This document shows, one piece after another, positions 45,866 through 54,990 of a DNA stretch of 64,000 nucleotides. The stretch's first letter is position 1. The number at the start of each line of letters is the position of its first letter. Source of the stretch: [Ruminococcus] torques ATCC 27756 (GTDB lineage Bacteria > Bacillota > Clostridia > Lachnospirales > Lachnospiraceae). The notes under the pieces were generated by a model. The model searched no databases. It was not told where the DNA came from and saw only the letters and a program-made list of their open reading frames with translations. The DNA lies in NCBI RefSeq assembly GCF_000153925.1, contig NZ_DS264345.1:646082-710081 (forward strand), written 5' to 3'. The position numbers and the translations under genes are program-made.

Positions 45866-47104
45866 TTAATCTTCATATTTTTTCACGAGAAGAGAAGCGT
45901 TATGACCTCCGAATCCCAGTGAGTTTGTCAATACATAGTTTACATCCTTCTTGACCGGTGAGCCTACCGCATAATTTAGATCACATTCGGGATCGACATT
46001 TTTTGTTCCCATTGTCTGATGAATGTATCCATCCTGAATGCTTTTTACACATACGATAAACTCAACTCCGCCTGCCGCTCCGAGAAGATGACCGATCATC
46101 GATTTCGTTGAGTTAACGACAACCTGATCTGCCGCGCTTCCAAGTGCGCTGCGTATTGCTCTTGTCTCAAACAGATCGTTGTGATGCGTGCTTGTTCCAT
46201 GTGCATTAATATAGTCGATCTGCTCTGCCCGTACGCCTGCTTCCCGCATTGCAAGCTTCATCGCCATTGCGGCGCCCTCTCCGTCTTCTGCCGGTGATGT
46301 GATGTGCCATGCGTCCGCCGTTGCTCCGTACCCTGCAAGCTCTGCGTATATTTTTGCGCCCCTTGCCTTCGCATGTTCCAGTTCTTCCAAAACAATAATG
46401 CCTGCTCCTTCTCCCAAGACAAATCCATCTCTGTCTTTGTCAAACGGTCTTGATGCACAAGTCGGATCTTCTGATGTAGAAAGCGCCGTAAGCGCCGTGA
46501 ATCCTGCCAGACCTGTCGGAGAGATCGCGCTCTCCGCTCCTCCTGCAACCATGATATCTGCATCACCATACTGAATTGCCCGAAAAGCATCTCCGATACA
46601 ATGTGAACCGGAGGCGCATGCCGTCGCGACATTTGTGCATTTTCCCCGAAGTCCAAGCCGGATCGAAATATTTCCCGCCGCCATATTTGAAATCATCAGC
46701 GGAACCATCAGCGGATGAACTCTGTTCGGCCCTTTCTTTAGGATCGTCTCATAATTATCTTCCACACATTTTAAGCTTCCCACACCGGATCCGACGATCA
46801 CGCCTGCCCTGTAAGGATCTTCCTTTTCCATGTCGATTCCGGCATCTTCAAACGCCTCTTTCGCTGCTGCCGCCGCGTATTGTGTAAACAATTCCATTCG
46901 TTTTGCAGATTTAAAATCAAGCCGTTCTCTTGCATCAAATCCTTTTACCTGCGCTGCGATCTTCACTTTATAATCAGAAACGTCAAATTGAGTGATCGGT
47001 CCGATTCCGACAGTTCCTTTTTTAATCTCATCCCAAAAAACATCCACTGTATTTCCGATCGGAGTAACAGCTCCAAGACCGGTTACAACAACTCTTCTCT
47101 TCAT
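45866..47104 (-). CDS. fabF: 3-oxoacyl-ACP synthase II
   Basis: 412 residues. Condensing enzyme with catalytic triad Cys in TACASGSHCIGDAF near 163, His in HGTSTHHND near 303 and His in GHLLGAAGGVE near 339. Elongates acyl-ACP with malonyl-ACP. It is 14 bases before accB and 31 bases after fabG. Confidence 0.97.
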   Translation of the reverse strand: MKRRVVVTGLGAVTPIGNTVDVFWDEIKKGTVGIGPITQFDVSDYKVKIAAQVKGFDARERLDFKSAKRMELFTQYAAAAAKEAFEDAGIDMEKEDPYRAGVIVGSGVGSLKCVEDNYETILKKGPNRVHPLMVPLMISNMAAGNISIRLGLRGKCTNVATACASGSHCIGDAFRAIQYGDADIMVAGGAESAISPTGLAGFTALTALSTSEDPTCASRPFDKDRDGFVLGEGAGIIVLEELEHAKARGAKIYAELAGYGATADAWHITSPAEDGEGAAMAMKLAMREAGVRAEQIDYINAHGTSTHHNDLFETRAIRSALGSAADQVVVNSTKSMIGHLLGAAGGVEFIVCVKSIQDGYIHQTMGTKNVDPECDLNYAVGSPVKKDVNYVLTNSLGFGGHNASLLVKKYED

Positions 47105-47135
47105 ACTTCCTCCTTTTCAAGCGGAGCGATTATAA

Positions 47136-47876
47136 TTACATCGCCATGCCTCCGTCTACGCAAAGCACCTGCCCGGTAATGTATCCGGCCTGCTCTGATG
47201 CAAGAAACGCAACAGCCTGCGCCACATCTTCCGCCTCTCCGAATCGCTCCATCGGAATTTGCAGAACTGCCTTTTCTTTCACTTTTTCCGAAAGAACCGC
47301 TGTCATTTCCGTCCGGATAAATCCGGGCGCGACTGCATTTACTGTAATTTTCCTTCCTGCAAGTTCTCTCGCCGCTGATTTTGTCAGACCGATCACCCCT
47401 GCCTTAGATGCGGCATAATTTGCCTGACCTGCATTTCCAAGTACCCCGGACACCGAAGAGATATTAATGATCCTTCCGCTTCTTTGACGTATCATTGCTC
47501 TTGAAACAAAGCGTATACAGTGAAACGCCCCCTTTAAGTTTGTATCTACGACCGCATCAAAATCATCTTCCGACATCTTCATAAGCAAACCGTCTTTTGT
47601 AATTCCCGCATTGTTGACAAGAATATCAATTCTTCCAAACTCTTTCATAACCTCTTCAAACATCTTTTCGCATGATTCAAAAGAAGCTACGTTACACTGA
47701 ATCAGTTTTACCTGTCCTCCCGACGCTTCAATCTGCTCTTTTACTTTTTCAGCTTCGTCTTTCGACCTGTTATAATTAATGATCACGACTGCGCCTTCTG
47801 CCGCAAGTTTCACCGCGATCGCTCTGCCGATCCCCCGGGATGCCCCGGTTACAACTGCAATTTTCCCTTTTAACAT
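47136..47876 (-). CDS. fabG: 3-oxoacyl-ACP reductase
   Basis: 246 residues. Short-chain dehydrogenase with TGASRGIG near 10, [14 protein letters not shown], Ser in [18 protein letters not shown] with catalytic Tyr and Lys near 151, and [10 protein letters not shown]. Reduces 3-oxoacyl-ACP with NADPH. The frame is open to 47951, but AAGGA and the family N-terminus [11 protein letters not shown] give 47876, 25 bases after fabD. Confidence 0.96.
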   Translation of the reverse strand: MLKGKIAVVTGASRGIGRAIAVKLAAEGAVVIINYNRSKDEAEKVKEQIEASGGQVKLIQCNVASFESCEKMFEEVMKEFGRIDILVNNAGITKDGLLMKMSEDDFDAVVDTNLKGAFHCIRFVSRAMIRQRSGRIINISSVSGVLGNAGQANYAASKAGVIGLTKSAARELAGRKITVNAVAPGFIRTEMTAVLSEKVKEKAVLQIPMERFGEAEDVAQAVAFLASEQAGYITGQVLCVDGGMAM

Positions 47877-47901
47877 CATTTTCCTTCCACTTTCTGTCGC
47901 T

Positions 47902-48822
47902 TTAACATAACTGTTCTGCCGCTTTTTCTGCTTCTTCCCATGTACCGACATTGAAACATTTTACATTTCTGTCAATCCGCCGTATAAATCCAGACAATGT
48001 CTTTCCCGGTCCGATCTCCACAAATGTATCTACCCCTGCGGCGATCAGTTTTTCCACACTTTGCTGCCATCTCACAGGAGATGATACCTGCCGTATCAAA
48101 AGATCCTTAATCTCTCCTGTTTCTCCCACAAAATCCGCAGTCACATTCGATACATAAGGAATGACCGGTTGATTCAGCCTGACATTCTCCAAAACACGCG
48201 CAAGCTGTTGTCCTGCAGTTTCCATCATCGGAGAATGAAACGGACCGCTCACATTCAATAAAATAACTCTCTTTGCTCCTGCTTCTTTCAGGCTACTTCC
48301 CGCTGTTTCCACTGCGCTTTTTTCTCCTGTGATCACCAACTGACCGGGACAGTTATAATTTGCGATCCATACATTCGGAATCTTTTCCAATACTTCTTCT
48401 GTCCGAGCGCCTGTAAGTCCGATTACAGCCGCCATCGCCCCTTTGTTTGCGGGAACGGCTTCTTCCATAAAAATCCCGCGTTTTCTCACCATCAGAACTG
48501 CGTCTTCTGTAGAAAATGCTCCTGCCGATGCTGCCGCGCAATATTCGCCTAAGCTCAATCCCGCTGTAACGTCCGCAGTCATCCCCCATTCTCTTAATAC
48601 ATGCTCTGCTGCCATACTGACAGTTACCAAAGCCGCCTGTGTATATTCTGTCTTATCAAGAAGATCATTTTTCTCAAAACACAACTTCCGCATATCAAGC
48701 GACAATAATTCAGACGCCATATCAAATATGTCTTTTGCCGTCCTGCTGTTCTCATAGAAATCTTTTCCCATTCCGGCTGTCTGTGCGCCCTGACCCGGAA
48801 AAATAAATGCAGTCTTACTCAT
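47902..48822 (-). CDS. fabD: Malonyl-CoA:ACP transacylase
   Basis: 306 residues. [17 protein letters not shown] at the N-terminus, active-site Ser in [16 protein letters not shown] near 90, His in [10 protein letters not shown] near 200. Loads malonyl onto ACP. AGGAAG is 9 bases before the ATG at 48822, which I prefer to the GTG at 48831. It overlaps fabK by 8 bases. Confidence 0.96.
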   Translation of the reverse strand: MSKTAFIFPGQGAQTAGMGKDFYENSRTAKDIFDMASELLSLDMRKLCFEKNDLLDKTEYTQAALVTVSMAAEHVLREWGMTADVTAGLSLGEYCAAASAGAFSTEDAVLMVRKRGIFMEEAVPANKGAMAAVIGLTGARTEEVLEKIPNVWIANYNCPGQLVITGEKSAVETAGSSLKEAGAKRVILLNVSGPFHSPMMETAGQQLARVLENVRLNQPVIPYVSNVTADFVGETGEIKDLLIRQVSSPVRWQQSVEKLIAAGVDTFVEIGPGKTLSGFIRRIDRNVKCFNVGTWEEAEKAAEQLC

Positions 48823-49753
48823 AAAATACACTTCCTCTGATTTGTTTTTCTGTTCCTTTTACTAACTTTCGGATCAGCATTTCACATGTCATCTTCTCTG
48901 TGACAAGTCCTGCCGACTGTCCTGCCATCAGGCTTCCGTTTTTTACGTCACCTTCAACGACTGCTTTTTTTAAACCGCCAAGTGTCAATGCTTCCAGCTC
49001 TTCAAAAGACGCGCCCTCTTTTTCTTTTTGCAGATACAGTTTCGTCATCTGATTTCTAAGCGTCCGCACCGGATGTCCGCATGATCTTCCGGTAACTTTT
49101 GAATCGATATCTCTTGCCCTTATAATTTCATTTTTATAATTCTCATGAACCTGACATTCCTCTGTTACGATAAATGCCGTTCCCATCTGAACTCCTTTTG
49201 CTCCGAGCATAAATGCAGCCGCAATCCCTCTTCCATCTGCAATTCCTCCTGCCGCAATGACAGGAATCTTTACCGCATCGACAACTTGCGGTACAAGAGT
49301 CATTGTTGATGCCTCTCCGATATGCCCTCCTGCTTCCGTTCCTTCTGCGACAACCGCATCGGCATGACAGCGTTCCATTCTCTTTGCAAGTGCAACAGAC
49401 GCAACAACCGGAATCACTTTTACATCCGCTTCTTTCCACATCTGCATATATTTTTCCGGAGAACCGGCTCCTGTTGTAACAACTTTTACCTTTTCTTCCA
49501 CAATTACCTTTGCAATTTCATCTGCATACGGACTCATAAGCATAATGTTGACTCCGAAAGGTTTATCTGTCATCTTCTTTGCCTTTTGTATCTGATCTCT
49601 CACCCATTCAGGAGGAGCGCTTGCCGCTCCGATAATTCCCAGACCGCCTGCCTCGGATACTGCCGCTGCCAGATGATATTCTGCAACCCATGCCATCCCG
49701 CCCTGAATGATCGGATATTCAATTCCCAAAAGTTCCGTTATTTCTGTTTTCAT
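48815..49753 (-). CDS. fabK: Enoyl-ACP reductase II (FMN-dependent)
   Basis: 312 residues. IIQGGMAWVAEYHLAAAVSEAGGLG at the N-terminus, FGVNIML, GTEAGGHIGEA, IAAGGIADGRGIAAAFMLGAKGVQMGTAF: the FMN/NADH TIM-barrel enoyl reductase that replaces FabI and is insensitive to triclosan. The conserved domain begins at ATG 49753; AGGAGA is somewhat far (13 bases) and a non-standard upstream codon cannot be excluded. Confidence 0.95.
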   Translation of the reverse strand: MKTEITELLGIEYPIIQGGMAWVAEYHLAAAVSEAGGLGIIGAASAPPEWVRDQIQKAKKMTDKPFGVNIMLMSPYADEIAKVIVEEKVKVVTTGAGSPEKYMQMWKEADVKVIPVVASVALAKRMERCHADAVVAEGTEAGGHIGEASTMTLVPQVVDAVKIPVIAAGGIADGRGIAAAFMLGAKGVQMGTAFIVTEECQVHENYKNEIIRARDIDSKVTGRSCGHPVRTLRNQMTKLYLQKEKEGASFEELEALTLGGLKKAVVEGDVKNGSLMAGQSAGLVTEKMTCEMLIRKLVKGTEKQIRGSVFYE

Positions 49754-49843
49754 TTTGACAATACTTTCTCCTGATACTTTTTTCTTTTTTATTATCGGCC
49801 TCTTTGTTTCTATTTTCATTTTTTATATCCGGTTTTTTATTTT

Positions 49844-50071
49844 TTACTCTTTGTGAGCCTCCATATATGCCGCCGCATCTTTGATCGTTGTGATCTTTTC
49901 CAGATCTTCGGAAAGAATCTCTACTCCGAATTCTTCCTCAAACGCCATCACCAATTCAAAAAGATCAAGTGAATCTGCCCCCAAATCTTCTTTAAATGAT
50001 GTGTCCTCTTTTAAAGTTTCGATTTCTACATTCAATGCCTCTGCTACGATTTCTTTCATTCTCTCTGTCAT
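49844..50071 (-). CDS. acpP: Acyl carrier protein
   Basis: 75 residues, strongly acidic. GADSLDLFELVMAFEEEFG carries the phosphopantetheine Ser near 35. Carries growing acyl chains. AAGGAAG precedes the ATG at 50071; the frame open to 50176 overlaps fabH and is not used. Confidence 0.97.
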   Translation of the reverse strand: MTERMKEIVAEALNVEIETLKEDTSFKEDLGADSLDLFELVMAFEEEFGVEILSEDLEKITTIKDAAAYMEAHKE

Positions 50072-50148
50072 GATAATTTCTTCCTTTCTTTTCTCTTTTA
50101 CTTTATTTTTTATCCACAATTTGTTTTCGTTTGATCTCTCAAAGAGAT

Positions 50149-51204
50149 TTACCATTCTAAAATACTTCCAGCCCATGTCAGCCCTGCGCCAAATCCGGCA
50201 AGCAATATTTTTTGACCTTTTCTCAATCTTCCCGTTTGAACAAGTTCATCCAAAAGGATCGGAATCGATGCGGCAGATGTATTTGCATAATTTTCCATAT
50301 TTATCGGAAAACGGCTCATATCGACTTTTAATTTCTTTGCCGCCGCTTTCACAATCCTTTCATTCGCCTGATGCAAAATAAAAAAATCAATATCTGCAAT
50401 TTTCAGTCCCGACTTTTCTAAAAGCTCTTCTGTCAGCTCCGGTACTTTTCTGACCGCAAATTTAAATACTTCCTGCCCATCCATGCAAATTCCTGTTTTA
50501 TGACTTTTCTTTTTCCGGCTGATATCTTCTGCATTTTTACTTACGTCATCGTGTTCTTCCACTGACGATCCTTCATCACTTTTTGATAAGACATCTTTTG
50601 GATTATCATCCTGTTCTTCAAACAGACTTTTTGATCTTAATGTCAGCACAAAATCTTTCGTGCCGTCAGAATGACCTGTCTGCCAATAATGATCACCTTC
50701 TTCCGCTTTCAGTATCAGCGCGCCTGCGCCGTCGCCGAATAATACAGATGTGCTCCTGTCACTCCAATCCACAAGGCGACTCATGCTTTCTGCGCCGACT
50801 ACAAGAATCGTTTTATAGATTCCTGCGCGAATATATGCCTGCGCTGTATTGAAAGCAATCACAAATCCCGAACAAGCTCCGTTCAGATCAAATGCCAACG
50901 CGTTCTGGGCGCCGATTCTCTTTTGAACAATACACGCAGCCGATGGATAAATCACATCCGAAGAAGATGTCGCAGTTAAGATCAATTCGATCTCATCCGC
51001 ATTTACTTCTCCGTTTTTCAACGCCCGGGCCGCAGCCTCCGCCGCCATGTCTGATGTTGTCTCTTCTAATGCCACATGCCGGAATCTGATTCCGGTTCGT
51101 TCTCGTATCCATTCATCCGACGTCTCCATGACATGCGATAGTTCATCATTGCTTACTGTCCGAATCGGTAAATACGATCCCGTTCCATAAACTCTTCCTA
51201 TCAT
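50149..51204 (-). CDS. fabH: 3-oxoacyl-ACP synthase III with an acidic insertion
   Basis: 351 residues. Starts fatty-acid synthesis from acetyl-CoA and malonyl-ACP. Catalytic Cys in NGACSGFVIAFNTAQ near 113, His in ILHQANERI and Asn in ENYANTSAASIP. Usual FabH is about 320 residues; here about 30 extra residues rich in Asp, Glu, Ser and Lys (around 195-230, FEEQDDNPKDVL onward) sit between the core halves. First gene of the fab operon. Confidence 0.95.
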   Translation of the reverse strand: MIGRVYGTGSYLPIRTVSNDELSHVMETSDEWIRERTGIRFRHVALEETTSDMAAEAAARALKNGEVNADEIELILTATSSSDVIYPSAACIVQKRIGAQNALAFDLNGACSGFVIAFNTAQAYIRAGIYKTILVVGAESMSRLVDWSDRSTSVLFGDGAGALILKAEEGDHYWQTGHSDGTKDFVLTLRSKSLFEEQDDNPKDVLSKSDEGSSVEEHDDVSKNAEDISRKKKSHKTGICMDGQEVFKFAVRKVPELTEELLEKSGLKIADIDFFILHQANERIVKAAAKKLKVDMSRFPINMENYANTSAASIPILLDELVQTGRLRKGQKILLAGFGAGLTWAGSILEW

Positions 51205-51242
51205 TTTTCTTCTCCGTCATATTTTATTTGATTCTTAAATAT

Positions 51243-51255
51243 TTTGACTTTCAAA
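51243..51255 (-). promoter_or_regulatory. Candidate FabT operator
   Basis: TTTGA-CTT-TCAAA, a perfect 5+5 palindrome directly downstream of the fabH -10 and so over the transcription start. It resembles FabT sites known from streptococci (TTTGA...TCAAA). Regulation by the fabT product of this cluster is inferred. Confidence 0.6.
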
Positions 51256-51282
51256 GTATAACACTAAAAAATAATTTGTCAA
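51255..51282 (-). promoter_or_regulatory. Promoter of the fab operon
   Basis: Minus strand TTGACA, 16-base spacer, TATACT, about 50 bases before the fabH start. Confidence 0.85.
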
Positions 51283-51475
51283 CTGTTTTTTTCATAATCT
51301 TTCCGTTCAATCCGTAAACAATAATTTAGAGCAGCAAGCTCAGGTTATCTTTGCAAATAGGTTTCTTTCGCTTGCCACTCTCTTCACAATCGATTCTCCT
51401 TTGAATTTTACTTAGAGAACGACTTGCAACGGCAGTTCTTTATATTAACTTCTGCCATTGATAGAAATATTTTAA
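51283..51475. other. Intergenic stretch between the fab promoter and fic
   Basis: AT-rich; I see no gene, no clear terminator for fic and no repeat in it. Confidence 0.5.
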
Positions 51476-52081
51476 TTACAAATCACTTATCTTAAATGTG
51501 GAATAGCCTTCGTAATAATAACTGTGATCGATACCTTTCATATAAACCTCACGGTCATTGATTCTGTTCGTCAGCGCCTGCTTTAATATATGTTTGATTT
51601 CAATATCTTTAACAGGACTGCGTTCCATGGCAGAAAGATAGTCCTCTTTATCTACACGGCTCCAATCGATTACCTGACCTAATTCTTTTTTTAAAATCAA
51701 ATCAAGCCAAATTCTTGTACTTCTGCCGTTTCCCTCACGAAAAGGATGTGCAATATTCATTTCCACATATTTTTCTATAATTTCATCATATGTTGATTGA
51801 GGCATTTTTTCGATATTTTCAAGAGCTGCTTCTAAATACATAATCGGAGCAAAACGAAAATTACCTTTTGAAATATTAACAGTTCTTATCTGTCCGGCAA
51901 AACCATAAATCGGACCAAATAAATATTTGTGTATTTCAGCAAGTGATTTAAAAGTTCCCGGCTTAAGATAATTCAAATAGCCGCTTTCAAAAAGTTCTAT
52001 TGCTCTTTTTTTGCTGATTTTTTCTTCAGCTTTGGCTAATTCTACAGAATCGGTAATGCCGAGTTTATTTTCTAATATCAT
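51476..52081 (-). CDS. Fic-domain AMP-transferase, class III-like
   Basis: 201 residues. Complete Fic motif [12 protein letters not shown] near 121 and flap region [13 protein letters not shown]. Near the C-terminus SYYYEG (about residue 187, bases 51506-51523) fits the autoinhibitory motif (S/T)xxxE(G/N), placed as in class III Fic proteins such as NmFic. Active Fic proteins transfer AMP or other groups to target proteins. No antitoxin gene is adjacent, consistent with self-inhibition. AAGGG fixes the start at 52081. Confidence 0.88.
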   Translation of the reverse strand: MILENKLGITDSVELAKAEEKISKKRAIELFESGYLNYLKPGTFKSLAEIHKYLFGPIYGFAGQIRTVNISKGNFRFAPIMYLEAALENIEKMPQSTYDEIIEKYVEMNIAHPFREGNGRSTRIWLDLILKKELGQVIDWSRVDKEDYLSAMERSPVKDIEIKHILKQALTNRINDREVYMKGIDHSYYYEGYSTFKISDL

Positions 52082-52114
52082 AGCAGTTTCCCTTTCTATA
52101 ATTTTATATAGTAT

Positions 52115-52140
52115 TTGAGATAAATAAAAATTTACCTCAA
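52115..52140 (-). promoter_or_regulatory. Inverted repeat upstream of fic
   Basis: TTGAGGTAAA and TTTATCTCAA are 9/10 complementary around a 6-base centre, 34-59 bases before the fic start. Likely an operator or a leader hairpin. Confidence 0.45.
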
Positions 52141-52171
52141 TAATTTTTTTCAACGCTTTAAAAATATTTTG

Positions 52172-52555
52172 TCAAACTGTAATTTCAATTTGATTCCCTT
52201 CTATCCCTATAATACAGCTTTCGTAATACCCATCTCCTGTTGTTCTTGGACCACTCACAACCTCATATCCATCTTCTTGCATTTGCCGTGTCAAAAAATC
52301 CACTTTCTCTTTACTTCCAACACTAAATGCTATATGAATATATCCTGTCCTCACCGGCGATTTTACTTCGTCCTCCATCTGAGGTTTGTTCATGATCTCA
52401 AGCCTTGCTCCATCATCAAACAAAAGAAAGTACGATCGAAAACCTGTTTTTGAGTTATAATAACCGTCATTACATACAGCGCCAAAGTATTTAACGAAAA
52501 AATCTCTAACACTTTCTAAATCATTTACATACATTGCGATATGTTCAATCTTCAT
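52172..52555 (-). CDS. VOC (glyoxalase/bleomycin-resistance) family protein
   Basis: 127 residues, one full VOC module of two beta-alpha-beta3 units. EHIAMYVNDLESVRDFFVKYF at the N-terminus, metal-type positions in HIAM, ARLEIM, HIAFSVGS and the C-terminal ESCIIGIEGNQIEI. Could be a lyase or a drug-binding protein; substrate unknown. AGGGGGAAG precedes the ATG at 52555. Confidence 0.85.
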   Translation of the reverse strand: MKIEHIAMYVNDLESVRDFFVKYFGAVCNDGYYNSKTGFRSYFLLFDDGARLEIMNKPQMEDEVKSPVRTGYIHIAFSVGSKEKVDFLTRQMQEDGYEVVSGPRTTGDGYYESCIIGIEGNQIEITV

Positions 52556-52568
52556 TATTCTTCCCCCT

Positions 52569-52634
52569 AGCAACTTCTGTTTTCTCTCGCTGCTATTATA
52601 AAGCAACTTCTATTTTCTCTCACTGCTGTTTTGA
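52569..52634. repeat. 33-bp tandem duplication
   Basis: AGCAACTTCTGTTTTCTCTC is repeated 33 bases later with two changes; a third, degenerate copy may follow near 52671. The two copies sit just upstream of the VOC gene. Confidence 0.65.
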
Positions 52635-52680
52635 CACTCCCCACAGCTAAAGCAGGGGGATTTGCTTCACCCGCTACTGT
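52630..52680. mobile_element. Possible remnant of an IS200/IS605-type end
   Basis: TTGACACTCCCCACAGCTAA followed by AGCAGGGGGATTTGCTTCA resembles the CCCC-GC-TAAA-GC-GGGG subterminal hairpin seen at ends of IS200/IS605-family elements. No tnpA or tnpB is present nearby. Recognised by pattern only. Confidence 0.35.
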
Positions 52681-52691
52681 TATAAAATCTG

Positions 52692-53024
52692 TTACCCTAA
52701 ATCTGAAAAAAGTATCTCATGCGGAGCTTCGATTTCCTCTGCGATCGTATGCTCTGTTAATTCAGATAACAGCTTTATCTTTGCATTAATAATAGGTCTC
52801 ATACAATTTGGTACATGTTCTTGATGTGCTCTATGTATCGCAACACACTCTTTACAATTTCCATGATAGCGGCAGGCTTTCTTGCAAGGACAATGATCTT
52901 TATCTTTATATTCCTCTCTGAATGCAGCTGCGAATTCTTCTTGTAACCGCAGTCCTTCCTGTCGGTTTCCTTTGTGAAATTGTTCCATTGCCTCTATTTC
53001 TTTTTCATTACCTTCGATAATCAT
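52692..53024 (-). CDS. Small Cys-rich protein, DUF6485-like
   Basis: 110 residues. Helical N-terminus, then a Cys/His cluster (HCPCKKACRYHGNCKECVAIHRAHQ, positions about 52-76) likely binding zinc, then a C-terminal helix. The cluster resembles DUF6485-type Cys-rich proteins of Clostridia. GGAGGAAA precedes the ATG at 53024. Function unknown. Confidence 0.65.
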   Translation of the reverse strand: MIIEGNEKEIEAMEQFHKGNRQEGLRLQEEFAAAFREEYKDKDHCPCKKACRYHGNCKECVAIHRAHQEHVPNCMRPIINAKIKLLSELTEHTIAEEIEAPHEILFSDLG

Positions 53025-53039
53025 ACAGATTTCCTCCAT

Positions 53040-53354
53040 TCACAACCTACCTGTTATAAAAAGTTATCGCTCCTTAAAATCTAATTTACTTGATTACTAT
53101 AGTAATATAATGCAATTTTATATAATATACAATATAAAAAACCGAAGAACGAATTTCTATTGACATTTATTATTCTATACGAACATTTACTATACTCATT
53201 GTAAGATCTTTTCCTGTTTCAACACGATACCACTTACCCTTTTCAAGCTTAATAGTTTCACTTGCCCCGGAAGTAATATAGGGAATTGCTTGACATCATC
53301 TCCTAACTCCAAACCTATTTAGATAGCTCTTTTCATCTCAACACTAACTGGACT
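53040..53354. other. AT-rich intergenic stretch with a coding remnant
   Basis: The minus strand from about 53295 to 53175 reads an uninterrupted 40-codon frame (QAIPYITSGASETIKLEKGK, then WYRVETGKDLTMSIV) ending in TAA, but it has no start codon and the frame is closed just upstream. It looks like the C-terminal relic of a decayed gene. The rest (53040-53160) shows nothing but AT-rich sequence. Confidence 0.5.
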
Positions 53355-53582
53355 TTAATTATCAATACTCTTTCCGCAGTATTGACAAAAATCACCACCA
53401 TTACTTCCAAGATGTTTTCCGCAATGCGGACACTTGTAAAAAAGTAAATTAGGCACAACAGACGAACCTGCTACAATCACACCAATTGGCAAAAACATTA
53501 TACGCTTGTAGCTAAGTAGTATTAAAATAAATCCAATAATGTACAGAAAATAAATGAGTTTTCTGGCTTTCTTCGGTTTCAC
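53355..53582 (-). CDS. Small membrane protein with zinc ribbon
   Basis: 75 residues. Two transmembrane helices (about 9-26, 29-47) followed by CPHCGKHLGSNGGDFCQYCG, a four-Cys zinc ribbon. Function unknown; similar in plan to the protein at 25218. It begins close to the lipoprotein gene stop. Confidence 0.65.
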   Translation of the reverse strand: MKPKKARKLIYFLYIIGFILILLSYKRIMFLPIGVIVAGSSVVPNLLFYKCPHCGKHLGSNGGDFCQYCGKSIDN

Positions 53583-53615
53583 TTATATGCACCTCTCACA
53601 TTCAAATTTTTTCAA

Positions 53616-53954
53616 TTAAACTAGAACTTTTCTGCTTACTTTGCTTTGGAACTCTATCCATTCATTATCAATAAGCACTACTACCATACCATCTTCAAGA
53701 ATTGCGTATGGCGTTCCGGTATCTTTATTAAAATTTGCTTCTCCATCCTTTTTAGGAACACCATTCTCCGCATAGGAAGTTGTGTATTGAATAACACTAT
53801 CATCCACTTCAACAGCAACCGCATTGTTGGTTGAATAGAAATTTGTTCCATTTACCATTATTGTTGCAGGATAATTCCCATCCTTTGAAGTACTACAGCC
53901 AACCAATGCAACTACAAGAATTGTACAGATCACCATTGCTATCAATTTTTCCAT
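53616..53954 (-). CDS. Small predicted lipoprotein
   Basis: 112 residues. Signal peptide with lipobox VALVGC cut before Cys 20, then a Ser/Asn/Val-rich beta domain with no recognised family. Membrane-anchored outside the cell. Function unknown. Confidence 0.65.
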   Translation of the reverse strand: MEKLIAMVICTILVVALVGCSTSKDGNYPATIMVNGTNFYSTNNAVAVEVDDSVIQYTTSYAENGVPKKDGEANFNKDTGTPYAILEDGMVVVLIDNEWIEFQSKVSRKVLV

Positions 53955-53978
53955 ACGCTTTACCTCGCAAACTGGGAT

Positions 53979-54509
53979 TTATCTTTTTGCATAGATTAAA
54001 TCCATCATGCCATTATATGACTGTGTTTTTAGCAGCCTCAACTTAATTTCATGGTCAGCTTTTTCAAAAAGTCGAATACCTGATCCTAAAATTGTTGGAA
54101 TGACGGTTATATAATAACAATCTATTATATCTGCTCTAACCAACTGTTGGATTAAGTTTGCACCGCCACATATCCAAATTCCGTTTCCGTTTTCTTTTCG
54201 TAGCTCTTTTATCAGTTCAACTGGGTTTTTGTTGACAAAATGGATTTTGTCGGAAGACTTTTTTTGCTTGTGTGTCACAACATAGGTTGTAAAATCGTCA
54301 TAAACCCAATCTTCTGGTGAAAGCTCTGTAACAATTTGATGATAAGTATTCCAACCCATTACAACGGTATCTATGTCTTTCACAAATTCAGAATATGAAT
54401 CAATATTATCCTCATCATTGCCCTGTCCAGTCAGCCACTCAACACTGCCTTTGCTGTCTGCAATATATCCGTCAAGGCTCATTGCAATAAATAAACTAAT
54501 TTTTTTCAT
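53979..54509 (-). CDS. Dihydrofolate reductase-like (RibD C-terminal) protein
   Basis: 176 residues. ISLFIAMSLDGYIADSKGSVEWL at the N-terminus, VVMGWNTYHQIV, WICGGANLIQQLVRADIIDCYYITVIPTILG. This is the RibD_C/YwjB group of NADPH-binding reductases related to DHFR; a true folate role is not certain. It lies 31 bases after the GNAT gene and is probably cotranscribed. Confidence 0.85.
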   Translation of the reverse strand: MKKISLFIAMSLDGYIADSKGSVEWLTGQGNDEDNIDSYSEFVKDIDTVVMGWNTYHQIVTELSPEDWVYDDFTTYVVTHKQKKSSDKIHFVNKNPVELIKELRKENGNGIWICGGANLIQQLVRADIIDCYYITVIPTILGSGIRLFEKADHEIKLRLLKTQSYNGMMDLIYAKR

Positions 54510-54540
54510 AAATTCCCTTTTCGATTTATAAATTCAAGAT

Positions 54541-54990
54541 TTATTGTTCCTTTATCATCACATAATTTGTAAGAAAAATTCCTTGTCGTTCTACCTGTCG
54601 TTCCTTTACAACTTTATACCCTCGTTTTTCAAAAAATGGTTTTGCTGTAATAGAAGCATAAGTTGTAATTTTTCCATCAACCGCTTGTTCCAGTTGGTTA
54701 CAAATAGCTGTTGCAACCCCTTTTCCTTGATAATTAGAATGAACAAACAAGCGGTCAAGATAACCGTCTTTATCTATGTCGCCAAAGCCTACGATGATTT
54801 TGTTATCTATAGCAACTATACTATAGTGCTCTTGAAGTGACTGATTCCATTTTTCTAAATCCGCTTGACCTGTTGCCCACACATCTAATTGTTCTTTTGT
54901 ATAATCTTTCGCATTTATTGTATGAACCGTATTATAAAACAGCTCTGTAATTTCTTTACAGTCCGACATCTGATATCCTCTGACAAACAT
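54541..54990 (-). CDS. GNAT-family N-acetyltransferase
   Basis: 149 residues. Acetyl-CoA site in LFVHSNYQGKGVATAICNQLE near 87-107 (Q/RxxGxG/A), and the C-terminal FFEKRGYKVVKERQV. Resembles small-molecule acetyltransferases of the YafP type. GAGGAGATAAAG precedes the ATG. Substrate unknown. Confidence 0.88.
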   Translation of the reverse strand: MFVRGYQMSDCKEITELFYNTVHTINAKDYTKEQLDVWATGQADLEKWNQSLQEHYSIVAIDNKIIVGFGDIDKDGYLDRLFVHSNYQGKGVATAICNQLEQAVDGKITTYASITAKPFFEKRGYKVVKERQVERQGIFLTNYVMIKEQ

